DNA of 64,000 nt from Diphasiastrum complanatum (lineage: Eukaryota > Streptophyta > Lycopodiopsida > Lycopodiales > Lycopodiaceae). Positions within the stretch are counted from its first letter, which is position 1; each line of letters begins with the position of its first letter. Positions 31,608-56,554 of this stretch are shown here, piece after piece. The notes beneath the pieces were generated by a model. The model searched no databases and had not been told where the DNA came from. It saw nothing but the letters and a program-made list of their open reading frames with translations. A program made the position numbers and the translations under genes. The DNA is taken from assembly GCA_029204225.1 (NCBI GenBank), contig CM055100.1, positions 4,959,512-5,023,511 of the forward strand, written 5' to 3'.

Positions 31608-32190
31608 TTTAGAATGAATGCTCTTTTAAAAATCACAAAGATTTTTGAATTTTAAAAGATCTATGAAGTGGCCTAAAGCTTACTAGAATGCCTATAGGCT
31701 TGTCTCTATCAAACTAACACACAAGCTTGAATGATACTCAAAGATCTTACCAAAAATTTCTAGCTTTCACTCTCACAAAAAAAATTGCTTTACACTTTTC
31801 TTAGAGATTTCACTTCAACTAAGGATCTGAACAAATCAGCCTCTTAGATCTGATCTTAGACTCTAAAAAGAAATGCTTCAATGATCCAAAACACTATTTG
31901 GTCATAGGCATTAGTTAGAATGAATCTAGATCAATACTATGCTTCAAAAAGCACCAAAAATGAACTAGTATTGTGATTTTGGGACCAAAAAACACAAAGT
32001 AACTTGAATTGAAAGTTGCTGTACGGTTTCACACGTGTGAAAAGTACATACACAGCCTCCAAGTCGTTTTGATCCAAATGATTACAAGCTATCACTCTAG
32101 AAGAACTCGCCCTCACTAGTATTGGCCAAAAAACAAATTTTGCCAATGATCTTTACAAGATTTATGATTCAATGATCACTCTCTTACTTA
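31608..32190 (-). other. Untranslated leader of copia D, second copy
   Basis: Nearly identical to 24316-24899, including the CACACGTGTG palindrome near 32030. One fewer T in the run at 31622-31627 closes the upstream extension of the frame seen in the first copy. Confidence 0.7.
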
Positions 32191-32202
32191 GCTCTGATAC
32201 CA
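32191..32202 (-). promoter_or_regulatory. Primer-binding site of copia D, second copy
   Basis: The minus strand reads TGGTATCAGAGC directly after the LTR end at 32203. Confidence 0.93.
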
Positions 32203-33064
32203 TGATAAATTTTACAGTTTTTAGGACAATAATGATTGTACTTTACAATCATAGAGAGTTATTGGTTGCTTAATCAATGAATCTATCAAGTTCTACACAT
32301 TAGATCTTGATCTAGATTCACTACACTTGGATTTAAGCAAGAGCAATGGATCAACACATCATTTTTTAGTGAGAGCGGCTTCACACGTGTGGAGTACTGT
32401 CCACTGTACGGCCTGCACCTGAAACAACAAGTACAATGATACTAGATAGCAATCATGCATAAAAATCACAAGACAAATGACTAGAAATCTCACAAAAGTG
32501 TAGAGTGCAAAAGTCTCATCAATTTTCTTAGCAAAATGATGATCCTTTTATGGATCAAGTACATCCATGAGTCTGGTACAGTCCAGCAGGCCTTCACACG
32601 TGTGAAGAGTGCCACATCACTCATATCTATCCATTTGATCCATCCTTGATCCTTATCCAATAGTTGACCTTCTAGAATATGACTAAAATCCAAAAAGCTA
32701 GTCTCCTAGAATATAGGAATATTCCCTACAAAATAGGATCTAAGGAAAATGGTCAACTCTTATCTTCTAGTACTCTATACACACATGTGAACATCCACTT
32801 GCCATGTGGGAGCATTTACTCATGCACATGCAAGGAAAAGCTAATTTGTAGGTGACTAGTCAACTTGACTAAAAACTAGTCATTTCATGTTCACACTAAC
32901 TAGAATGATACAAAATCAATTTGGATATATACAAACATGAAAAGTACATCCTTTCACACATGGGAACATGCTCCACAAGTGTGAAATCATATCATCAACA
33001 TATTCTAATGTTTGATCAATATTTACATGAACCAATGTCAAGTGAGAAGTGACAATTTTCAACA
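32203..33064 (-). repeat. 5' LTR of copia D, 862 bp
   Basis: Same termini as 19459-20321, and followed at 33065 by GTTCA. It shares the small variant CTTAGCAAAATGATG with the middle LTR and differs there from the 3' LTR (GCTAACAAAATTGATG). Confidence 0.94.
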
Positions 33065-33069
33065 GTTCA
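33065..33069. other. Target-site duplication of element D, right copy (GTTCA)
   Basis: Identical to 19454-19458, at the exact outer edge of the 5' LTR. Confidence 0.92.
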
Positions 33070-33473
33070 TCTCTCATTGTCTTGATTCTGGTCATGTACG
33101 TCTGAATGTGCTCTCCTTGTTCCATGCAGGCACTATTCAACTTTGACTTCAGAAACATGATTCTTGACGGATTTGACGTCTTGAACTGCTCCTTTAGCAC
33201 ATCCCATGCCTGTCTGGGTGTAATAGCATATCAAATGTGGGTAATGATGTGATCCTTCACTGACAAGTTAATGAAGGTCAAAGCTTTCCTCATCTTTTTG
33301 TCAAACACTTTGATGTCTGCTTTATTTGGCGGCCTTCTCTCATCACCTGTGATGACTTCCCACACATCTTTCTCCATCAATATGTTTTTCATTTTGAATT
33401 TCCACACTGCATAGTTGGAAATCCCGTCCAATTTGCTACTTTCACTCAAAATGGACTCTCCCATGTTTGCCAT
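33070..33473 (-). pseudogene. Copia C: gag N-terminus
   Basis: The minus strand begins MANMGESILSESSKLDG and continues VWKFKMKNILMEKDVWEVIT, KALTFINLSVKDHIITHI, then one in-frame stop (near 33230), then AWDVLKEQFKTSNPSRIMFL and TYMTRIKTMRDEL. This is a typical copia gag. Element D splits it at 33069/19453. The frame continues at 19453 (HSIGERIRD), which proves that the two segments were one gene. Confidence 0.88.
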
Positions 33474-33709
33474 CGCAAAACTGCTTGAAACTTCTGCCTT
33501 AGGCTAAGAATAGTATGTCGAGGCCAACAGTGATGTCAGAAGTTGAAAATAATGACCTGCACTTTTTTCCTTACCAGGCCACTCTCTACTTTTCCACCAA
33601 TTTGAAAGCCAAATCGGTGTCGCCTTCCGAAATGCACTCAGTTGTCAACTACCACCAATGTGCCCAGTAAAATGGCGAAACCACTTTTGACGTACTCTGA
33701 ACACTTTCT

Positions 33710-33721
33710 CCGCTGCAACCA
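33710..33721 (-). promoter_or_regulatory. Possible primer-binding site of copia C
   Basis: The minus strand reads TGGTTGCAGCGG directly after a putative LTR end (AGCATCCA). It begins with the obligatory TGG but is not the iMet sequence. About 236 bases of leader separate it from gag. Confidence 0.4.
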
Positions 33722-34434
33722 TGGATGCTATAAAATTGTCTATTCTTATTTTTGTCAGGACTATTTTTGGCCCAATGACTGAGTTTCCGACAGATTAGAC
33801 AATTTTTTGGATTTTTTTGCAGGAATGTGTTTTAAAAACCGACGATGAGGACGTATTTGTGTACAAAAAGAAGATTGCTTATGAACAGGACAAAATTTTG
33901 GTTTGGAGAACATTTACAAACTTTGCGAGATGAATGAGAAGAACCAAAATCCTTTGTAGAAAAAATTGATTTACAAAAGGAAACTGAAGGTTTATTTCGA
34001 ATAGCTTTACCAGCAGATTTGAGAGTGCATAGATCAGTAATGTATTGCATAATTGTTTGAGTAACTCTACCACTACTAGTTTTATCCACAAATCTCACAA
34101 ATAGTTTCACTTACATGAGGGGAAGTCAACAACAAGAAGAAAGATAATCTACTTCAAGCAAACAATTCACAGATTTCACACGTCGGATAGAATGTTGTAA
34201 CTTATCTATTATTAGAATCAAGCTTACAACAAAAACGTTGATGTTGTCTATTTTCCAGATCAGCGCGTCGGCACAAGAGAGATATCCTCTCTCATGAAAA
34301 ACTGGTAACTGCATGACTCACACTCATCAACAACTTTTTTCATCACTCTCGTTGATTCTTTATATAGAGGAACATGAGAGATGATTAATTTAGGCTACAA
34401 GATTAAAAGAACAGTTTTAGACCTAATCCTAACA
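33722..34434 (-). repeat. Probable 5' LTR of copia C (about 713 bp)
   Basis: On the minus strand a TG...CA unit starts TGTTAGGATTAGG at 34434 and ends AGCATCCA at 33722. A TATATAAAG motif (34358-34366) lies about 70 bases in. Position and orientation fit the 5' LTR of element C. The 3' LTR is gone, so the edges cannot be checked within the window. Confidence 0.45.
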
Positions 34435-35459
34435 GCTTTTGGATGCCCGTCATTGTAGTACGTGCAACTCGTTGCTTGCTCTGGTACTTCATTGTCCATA
34501 CATGTATTGGAACCGTGAGGATGCATTGCTGCTGTTGTGAGCGTGAAGCCTTGGCAAGTCGTCGTAGCCACAAACAGACCACTGTAGCAGGCGCTGGTGC
34601 GATGCCCAGGTAGTTCATTTCCTTTGACAGGAGAAACCGTATGCAAACCACATTCATTGACCTATGGTGTTCAGGCGGTGACTGGGTGATGTCCTGCGGT
34701 GCCTTAGGCGGAGCACTTTGTGGTGCTGTTTCGGTTATCTACCCTTTGGGAAAAATGCGAAGGTTAAGAAAAACGTGTTCTAAGTCATTTTGGACTCTGT
34801 GTCGCATTTTTCAAAAAAATGCGAAAAAGCTGAAGGTTGGCAAAAACTTTTCTAAGTCATATTTTGGACTCTGTGTCGCACTTTCCGAAAAATGCGAAAA
34901 AGCTGAAGGTTGGCAAAAACTGTTCTAAGTCATATTTTGGCTTAGTGTCAGGTTTTCGGGAAAGTGCGAAAAGTGCGAAATACAGTTCAAATATGCAGAC
35001 TGTGCGAAACTTAGTTAAAAAAATGCATCAGTCCGAAAAATGCAAGGAAAACAAAAAATACTAAAGCTTTGACACTTAGAAACTCAAGATTTCTACATAA
35101 TATTTGTTAAGGAAACTATTGCACTTAAAATTGTTAGGATGGGGACCAGCGAATTCCATGCTCAGATCATCACATTTTGCATTGTATAGCAGCCTATGTT
35201 GATCTGAGTAAGTACAAAAACTTTGAGCTTTTGGATCCGTACGAAAGAAGGAAATTGTTGCATGACTCTAAATTGCAACTTTCATTAAAGAAAGTGTCGG
35301 AAACAAAGTAGACTAAGGAGAATTAAACATTGTAACATTTTTCATTTAATATGCAAAATATCTCTGTATGTCTATTGCCTATTGGCTTGTATAAATTTGC
35401 ATGCTTTTTGAAATTTGTTATAATTCGTCGATTTTGTATTATGACAAATTTGGACTCTT
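34435..35459. other. Unclassified stretch with tandem array
   Basis: No conserved gene was recognised. Short minus-strand frames near 34395-34657 are not family-like. The tandem array at 34750-34990 lies within. Confidence 0.4.
34750..34990. repeat. Tandem repeat, period about 73 bp
   Basis: About three partial to full units share TCTAAGTCATATTTTGG, CTCTGTGTCGCA, AAAATGCGAAAAAGCTGAAG and GTTGGCAAAAAC. The last unit is diverged. Confidence 0.85.
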
Positions 35460-35885
35460 CTATAAAACCATTGGAAAAGTTGCAATAGATAATTGTTTGT
35501 GCTAGTCCTACCATGTTGTGTACTTTTATGAAATGTCGCTCTTGCTTGCCAATGAGATTTTTCCATTCCTTGTGATGACCATATGCTAAGACTTTCAGTA
35601 TTTCTTGCAAAGAATGTCGAATGATGCTGCAATATGTGGTGCATGTCATAGAAACAATATATAAATTAATACCAAAAGTATCTAAATTGATTGCACATAT
35701 TTGTCTACAATAGTGTTACATCAAAATCTTACCATATAATGTGTTATGTGATCTGCTCCCCATGCACTTTGTACTGCATCCACAAATTCACTGGTTGTTT
35801 TTTGTTTCCTTTGTACATCAATATTTGAAAATTGATCTTTTCTTAGGTATTTCACCATGTTGTCTAGTTTTCTCCAAACTTCTGC
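35460..35885 (-). pseudogene. Two-exon gene-like remnant, family not recognised
   Basis: On the minus strand a frame with EVWRKLDNMVKYLRKDQFSN and SEFVDAVQSAWGADHITHYM ends at a good donor (ATG|GTAAG, 35733). After a 106-base intron-like gap with an acceptor (TTGCAG, 35627) the frame resumes in phase: HHSTFFARNTESLSIWSSQG, MEKSHWQARATFHKSTQHG, YLLQLFQWFYRRVQ. The composition (Trp, His, Arg, Gln) looks genuinely protein-coding. I cannot name the family; a decayed transposon-associated protein is one possibility. Further upstream (35886-36024) a short frame may be an earlier, frameshifted part. Confidence 0.45.
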
Positions 35886-36311
35886 TTTGAGTAGCCGAGT
35901 AGAACCTCATTCTTCGAAATCTTGAGTTGCAGCTATTATCTTTTTCCAAACTAAGTATGGAATCTTGCATTGGATTCGTTTCTAGAATAATTTGATAAAA
36001 ATCTATGAGCTTTGGATCCTCCAATGTTCGGTTTGCATGGAATATTTCCTGATTTACCTAAAAGCTTATCGTCTTTTTTTATTTTAACATGGCCTTTATG
36101 TAAGCCTGCTTTAGACAATACATCCTCTAATATGGCTATAGCCTAATGTTACTTTTTTGAGTCACTTTTTGAGTCTACATTAAAAATGGCATAACTTTTG
36201 ATTGATATGTTAGAATGCGACACAAATTGGTATGTTGGAAAGCGTTTGTCGAGCTCTTTCCAATGATATCTTAGATGAATCATTTTTAGCCACTTTTAAA
36301 AAGTTATGGCA

Positions 36312-36850
36312 AGTCAAAGATATTGGTTGAAAATAGTGATCAAATACAAAAGAGATCTTGGCACAAATTCATATGAGGCCCATAGTTCAGGTTGTAACAA
36401 TAGTATTGGCTCACATGTGGTGTTGCTCCTTCGACCAAAGCTATGCTGTGTTGGGCTACAGATGATGGAATTCCTTTTAAAGCTCTGTAAGACCACGCAA
36501 AGCAATCTTTATACTCCATCAATAATTTCTATAGCTTGGTGAATTGTGAGGCCATGAGTTGTGCTCCCACATGAACAATTTTGTCTTCTTCACCTAGCTC
36601 TACTAGATTCATCATTTTAGTGCGAGCTGGTCTCTCTTAGACTTGTTCTCTTTTTCCTGATTTGCATCAAGCTCCCGTTGCGCTTTTGGCAACATTATCA
36701 CCACATTGTCCAAGATATAACTTTTGAAGGTTTCTAGCACATCATGGACTGGTGTCTTGCTCGTTTCTTCCTTCAAAAGGTTGATCTTAGTTCGATTCAT
36801 GAGTGATAACTTGTTCATTGCTTTTGACATTCCTGAAGCTAACATCAAAG
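36312..36850 (-). pseudogene. Decayed Ty3/gypsy pol, region before RT
   Basis: The minus strand reads LMEYKDCFAWSYRALKGIP, then VAQHSIALVEGATPH, matching the EYKDVFAWSY...LKGIPP...QHRI motif found between protease and RT of plant gypsy elements. Upstream in frame, with a stop, are MNLVELGEEDKIVHVGAQLM and TSKTPVHDVLETFKSYILDN. No RT active site follows on this strand. Confidence 0.65.
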
Positions 36851-36854
36851 TTTG

Positions 36855-38830
36855 GTCTAATGACCCTTGAGCTAGTGGCTCAACAACTTTCTTCCTTCCT
36901 CATACATCAAAGATTATCGTTGCATCTTTGTCTACTATCTGGTGATTTTATTTTAAATTTGCTACATGGTTCCAAATGTCTTCATCCACCGTGGTCCACT
37001 TGATCACCTTATTGTAGCGCTGTTTTTGTTGATTTTTCTTTGGTATAGATGCCTTCAGTGGTGGCATCTTGGAGACTTTAGTACGTGGAGACTTTTGAGG
37101 TGGTTAAGTTGGTATTCGTTGAAGTCCATAACATGTAGGATCCATGTGGTGTAGGATCTGCTCATCTGTCAGCTCATCTCCCTCATCGTAGGAAAATGCA
37201 TGTTGCCAAAGAAATTTTTAGCATTGCCATTTGGATTAATGATTGCTCCAGCAACGTTCCAGCAAATGATGAACGATTTATTTCATCCATATTTGGAGAA
37301 GTTTTGTAATTTTGTCCATGGCCAATCCCAAATCCTTCCACCTATTCCGGTGCAACATCGGTACATAATATGGATCTACATGCAATTGGCGAGGGCTGGC
37401 CGCATAACTCCTGAAAGATTCTGGAGTTTTCTCAAAAATGGTAACTCTCCAAGCTGATTGCTCTCCCAATGTAGGTATTTTATCCAATTTTTTGCCGACC
37501 TCTATTTTAGATGTCTTAATCTTAAGGACCCAACCACCACGCGAGGACTCATGAGGATGTTGCGCTAAAAAACTCTGGATCTGGTCTTCGACGCTGATTG
37601 GCCTTCTGAACAATGATTTGGTCCTTGATGAAGATGGACCCGATTGAACTGCCTGTGGAACTGGCTGTTGTTCTTCAACTTCTGGGGCTCCACCCTGGTC
37701 CATGCCCAAATCCAACCATGTATCCATTGGTGCTTTAGCTTGGTGCGGAGGGGAGAATTGCGGCATGACTGGAACTCGGATTTGAGTGGCAGCTTTTTCG
37801 TAGGCATTGATGGTTGTCTTAGCCTTTGTCAACTCAGTTGAAGATGCACCTTTGAATTTGTCAAAGCGGCCTTGGAATCCCTAAAGCGCCACTTTGTAAG
37901 TTTAAACTTTCTTGAACAAATACGCAATCTTCGTCGGAGTTACTGGATGATCAGGTATTTGCGTCTGGAGATATGCATCACGCTCAAGGGTGGTTGCATC
38001 CAATTCACCTTGGAGACATGTGCAATCTTGTTCTGCCATCTGCAGTTGACCATGTAGCAGCTGCACTTGTTGTTTTGCATCCTGCACGGCCTTGTCAACC
38101 TGATCTTGAGCGGTTCTCAGGGCATTCTGCAGTGAGCTGACATATTCTTCCAGGCGATCAGCCAGTTGCTGTGTCATCTTCTTCTCAGCTTCGGATTGTC
38201 TTCATGCTGCTTGGCGATCTTCAACTCTCTGTCTAGCTGAATAATTTTCTAGCTGATGAGAGTATTCTCTGATCTCATATCGGAGTTTCGCTGCTTCATT
38301 TCTTTTTTTTTATCCAGCATAGACTGGATCACTTGCGTAAGGCTTGAGACCAAACTGAGAGCATTACCAGAATCTACTGTTGTGGAGGTGGTAGTAGCAG
38401 AAGGACCTAGTGGTATTGTCCTTGGTTGGCATGGAACAGGTGCCTGAAATTCTTCTACTTCAAAGAGGTCTTCCTCTTCATAGCCCTCAGGCACTGTGGC
38501 GTCGAACTACTTTGGTGATTTGACAGCTTGCTCGACCCGAAGTGTGGCTGGTGCGACTTCAACTTGAGGTTGTTGGGGTATTTGAAATGAATCTTCAGCA
38601 CCAATAATAGTATCATGGAATGGTCGAATCCTCTTCCAGGGGATTGGAGTTCAAAGGGCGCAGGGTTCTGGGGCATTTCAAAAACTTCGGAGGCCCCAAG
38701 GGGGTCGGAATCATCGAACATATCCATGAAATACTGCGTGTTTAAGTCAAAGAAGTTAGTATATGATACTAGTTGTTCGTAAGAGAGAGCTGCTCTCTTG
38801 CGGTGACACGCTGTTTGAGATCCAAACAAT
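36855..38830 (-). pseudogene. Decayed gag-like ORF with coiled coil, probably gypsy
   Basis: Pieces of one long minus-strand protein survive in shifted frames: SYEQLVSYTNFFDLNTQYFM (near 38760), PEGYEEEDLFEVEEFQAPVP (38490), a heptad-rich coiled coil (QQLADRLEEYVSSLQNALRT, 38170-37910), then MTKAKTTINAYEKAATQIRV to MLHRNRWKDLGLAMDKI (37832-37300). Further down (37190-36870) come Lys-rich and acidic remnants. It precedes the gypsy pol piece in the same direction, so a gag role is inferred from position; I recognise no gag domain. An inverted RT fragment interrupts it at 37200-37310. Confidence 0.4.
37200..37310 (+). pseudogene. Ty3/gypsy RT fragment, opposite strand
   Basis: The plus strand encodes FLALPFGLMIAPATFQQMMN followed by DLFHPYLEKF. 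This is the gypsy RT block around PFGLxxAPATFQ. It is only about 37 codons long and ends before the YxDD site. It is inverted relative to the flanking gypsy-like remnants. Confidence 0.8.
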
Positions 38831-41411
38831 GCACAAGTTTTGTTGTAATTTGTAATTCAGATGATATAATTGCAAGAGTGCATTAGACGCAGTAATCTGC
38901 AATTGTTTTATGTCTAATTGATTCATTTTCTCTTCCGCCCATTATTCATGCAGTAAATCTGTAATTGTAGTCTGCTATATGCTGTAGTAGTAGAAATTAG
39001 ATAATTCTTGTTTCTACATTTGAGCTTCCGCAAATTTTTCTATCATAAAGAAGATGGCAATTGGTCATTGTCACAAGACTCGCCCTTGTTTTAACACACA
39101 TATAAATCAAGAATACTTTGGTTTCCTCATAAGTTATAGCATTATAGAAAAACTTAGGTCCTCCTTTGAACTAGCACATGTACGCCCTTCGTTATGCTTT
39201 TGTGAATTTTCATTCTGATAACTCCTTTGATATAATGTCATGGATCATGTGCTACATGAAATATTGAGCAAATTGCTTAGTAATAGAAGTAGATACAAAC
39301 TCTCATGCAAAACTAGAAACAATGTTTTTCTTTCCTCACTTATAGCTCTATGTAGAGGTGTTGGCCAAGGTTGCCCTTTTGTCATAAATACTTTTAGCTA
39401 TTTCCAAACTCAGAAAAGTGTCCATTAAAGTAATAGAGTTAACACTTAAAATTTCTTTCAAAACAACTCTTCATCATATGGCCCGGTTTCTTGCAAAGAA
39501 AACCAAGTTCTCTTCTCTGGTTTGGCTTTAGACCGAGATAGTTATTTTATATTCTTTGATACATCTCCATCTAATTCATCAAAGTATTGTAGTTTTCAAA
39601 TCCATGCTTCACTTTCTTGGACTATCATTCAAAGTAGTTTGGATGATGACTAGGAAACTAGTTATTTAAACAACCTTCAATGACGAGCATAAAATATTAT
39701 CATCTGAAATTGGCTTAAAATGACAACCATGAAAGCCCTCAAGTTTTTATTATCATCTGAAATTGGCTTAAAATGACAACCATGAAAGCCCTCAAGTTTT
39801 TGGAAAAGTCCCAAAAAATTATGAAACAAAAAATTCTCATCTGAACCGTCTTAAACGAGGATATTTAGCATCATATAGACAACCCCAAATGATGGCCACC
39901 AAAGAATGTCATTTGGTGCATCTTTAATGACAATCCCTTGCTGGCCGACACCAACAAAAAATAATGAAGCTTTGGGCAAATTTGTGAGCATGATTAAGAA
40001 GAAAAAATTGTAAATAATGGTTGGATTTTTTTCAAGCATTATGCCATAGTTTCAAGGCAAATAAATGGTTTTAAAGATAACTAATTAGCTTGCACAAAAT
40101 TAATATGGTTGGCCATGTCTTTTAAGCTAAGACAAGGGCCAAAACACTAAAAGCAAAAAAAATAAGTCAACAACCCATAAAACACAAAAAGAGGTCAAAG
40201 AGCTTAACAAAATCTAGTAGTTAAGGAGTAATTATTTCTTGTTAGATCCTCTTTGAAACCAATACTGCTTCTTGGTATTATTAACTCGTGTGATCACACA
40301 AAATCAAACGTGGGTGGGCGAGCCCCAACTCACGCACAATACATGTAATAATAATGTTAGGTTAACACAAGATGCTTTTGTGCTCATGTAGTAAGACTCT
40401 AGCAATCTTCTTGCACTCTTGGAACGGTGAACCTCTCTTTTCCAACATGCCATTTCTTATTTCTTTGATATAGTCACCCTCAAGGTCTCTCTGACTACTC
40501 TTTTTAGTGTCTATTGAAGAATATTAACTAGGTATGAATCTACCGCATGAGACTTATCACAATCTAGAACTGTCATTGTCTATCTATGCACAATTCTTTG
40601 ATGGACTAGGTCAAGAGGTTTTGGGAAATTCACCTTCACGTTTACAAATGGGAGCTGCTAATGGTATGGGACCCCAATTACATTGAAGTTGCATCAGCTT
40701 TTTTTTTTTTAACTTATCATTCGTATCATGATTCCCACAATTGCCATTATATCTCTGAACGCTTACATCCTTCACTAAAGCGCCTCTCCTTGAAAGTTCC
40801 CAAGGGTTTGTTTGTACCTCCCTACCCCCAAGCCCACCCTGAGAAAAGGCTTCCTCATCATGTTGTTAGCTAAACAGCTCAAAATTGGTGAATACATCAT
40901 TCAGTTTGTTAATTTGACCATCACCATAATCGGGGATTTGGAAACATTTTTTATTCTTAATGTAATATTTTCTTCTGTAGCTATATCGTAAATTATTTCA
41001 TTCAGACTATAGTATTTTCATAGTATTTTCATAGTATTCATAGTTCTTAGCCTTTGTCATTACGGAACTGAAATAACTTGCTCCTGAGACTCAGAAGAAA
41101 GGAATAAAGCGTTGAAGTATGAGGAGTCTCATATAGTTAGTCCTAAAGAGAAGGTTCAATGACAGTCTATTCGAGTCATTGAAAATCGAGCATGCAGTGA
41201 AAGTGGAAACTGATACAATTACCTCATTTCTACAAACATGATTGCAAGGTTTTCCATAAAGGCAGATAACAGTGTGAAGAGCAACGATCATAAACTGTAT
41301 CTCAGACATCAGATTTATCTCTCCTTACCTAAGAAGCCACATCAATTAAAAAATGGTGAGATTAGACTTCTTGAAATACACAATTAAGCTATCTTTAAGT
41401 TTCCAAGTAAA
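38831..41411. other. Gene-poor region and 3' flank of the reductase gene
   Basis: No conserved coding frame was seen. It holds a 2 x 53-bp tandem duplication (39696-39801) and a short TAGTATTTTCA repeat (41012-41040). Bases nearest 41411 should be the 3' UTR of the reductase transcript; a poly(A) site could not be fixed. Confidence 0.4.
39696..39801. repeat. Perfect tandem duplication, 2 x 53 bp
   Basis: Units 39696-39748 and 39749-39801 begin ATTATCATCTGAAATTGG and end CCCTCAAGTTTTT, with no visible difference. Confidence 0.95.
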
Positions 41412-55225
<13,814 letters not shown>

Positions 55226-56476
55226 CTAGAAGAGTATAGATCAAAGTTATTCATGATGGCCTGGCAATACTAACACAGCCAGCTAAATTAGCTTTCTTCA
55301 AGCCAATGCAACTGATTTCAAGAACCTACAAAGCGAACATTAGACTTTCTTAGATAACAAAAGAGACAAAAAAACATATTGGATTGCTTAGATATGCCTC
55401 CTTACAAACACCATTGTGACATTGAATTCTTATGATTTTTTCTACTCAAAAAAGCCATTGTGAACTTCAAAATTCATATCATTCAAATTACTCATAAAGA
55501 GATAGTACTAGCTTTCATCCTAAATCTTAGTATCAATGAAAAACTACACCAAATATCTAGGGCTAGCTCCAGCAAAAATATTATATGCTTTCAAGCTTTT
55601 ATCTTTTGTCCATATTCTGCATATGCTGTTAGAAGGCTAGAACTATATGTCAAAAGCATCTGAAGTTTCTATAAAGGACTCTAGGATTGATTCCCAAGTG
55701 CAAAAAACTTGGATCACCTAAGTGGAAACGAAAGCACTTCGCTGAAAGAATAAACACAAAACATTTATTCATAGGGAAAAGACATCGATAAAGATAAATA
55801 CCAAAACATATTGTTGATGCATGTACTTTCTTACTACTAGGCATGAAACATTGAGCAAGAAGTTAAAGTGGTTCTTGTGCACATTGTTGCTGACATAGTT
55901 ATCTTTGAAAGAAAAAAGACTATGCAATAGACAAGGTTTGGATGACTAAACATTGTTTTGGTGATAGGATGGACTTATTGTCATAAATTGGGTAAACTAC
56001 AAACCAAAGAAAGTGTCTAATGATATAATTAAGATGCTAACAAATTGCAATGCATTTTGTGCATCGACATATGGAATGTCAATATACACCCTACATAAAA
56101 ATTGCTGCCACATTTTGAAGTGTTCCACATAACTTTTATATATTTTTCATGATGTATACATGATACACAGTCAATGAATTAGTCATAGTATATAATATAT
56201 TACAATGTGGAATTTATAATATAACTCTTTATAATATATAGCATACTTGCAATTAACATTCTGGAATGAGATCCAGAACGTGTTCTGGATTTAAGAATTA
56301 GGGTTTTCCAGAATGCAAAAACAAAAATAAAAAAATTCCCTCTTTTTTTGCTTTTTTTACTCTCAACTTCTTGAAAAATTCACAGCAAAGCTTGCAACAT
56401 ACTAACTTCTAAGTATGACTAACAAATTGTTTTTCCAAAAGAAAAACTGCAAAAAAATATACATAATCTGTTGCTA

Positions 56477-56554
56477 TCTGGGTTCCGGAATGCTCACGTT
56501 CTGGGCAACTATAGATAGATATTGCATTCTGGGTTCCGGAATGCTCACGTTCTG
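56477..56554. repeat. Direct repeat, two 27-bp copies 51 bp apart
   Basis: TCTGGGTTCCGGAATGCTCA, continuing CGTTCTG, occurs at 56477-56503 and 56528-56554. The 51-base spacing keeps the minus-strand frame, giving EREHSGTQ twice. Confidence 0.9.

Larger units (their letters stand above)
19459..33064 (-). mobile_element. Composite copia element D (13.6 kb tandem with inverted insert)
   Basis: The insertion is bounded by identical GTTCA sequences. On the minus strand the order is: 5' LTR (33064-32203), PBS, leader, internally deleted gag-pol (31607-29078), PPT, a middle LTR broken by an inverted 2839-bp gag-pol piece (28527-29064 / 25688-28526 / 24912-25687), PBS, leader, intact gag-pol (24315-20335), PPT, 3' LTR (20321-19459). 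The parts look almost identical to one another, so the rearrangement is recent. Unequal LTR recombination could give the three-LTR tandem. The inverted piece flanked by a 450-bp LTR duplication needs a further event. Confidence 0.9.

Noticed and set aside
8556-33064. The repeats as pure assembly artefact
   Set aside because: Exact target duplications and restoration of C's frame at both nested sites are hard to obtain by misassembly, though the D middle joints deserve read-level checks.
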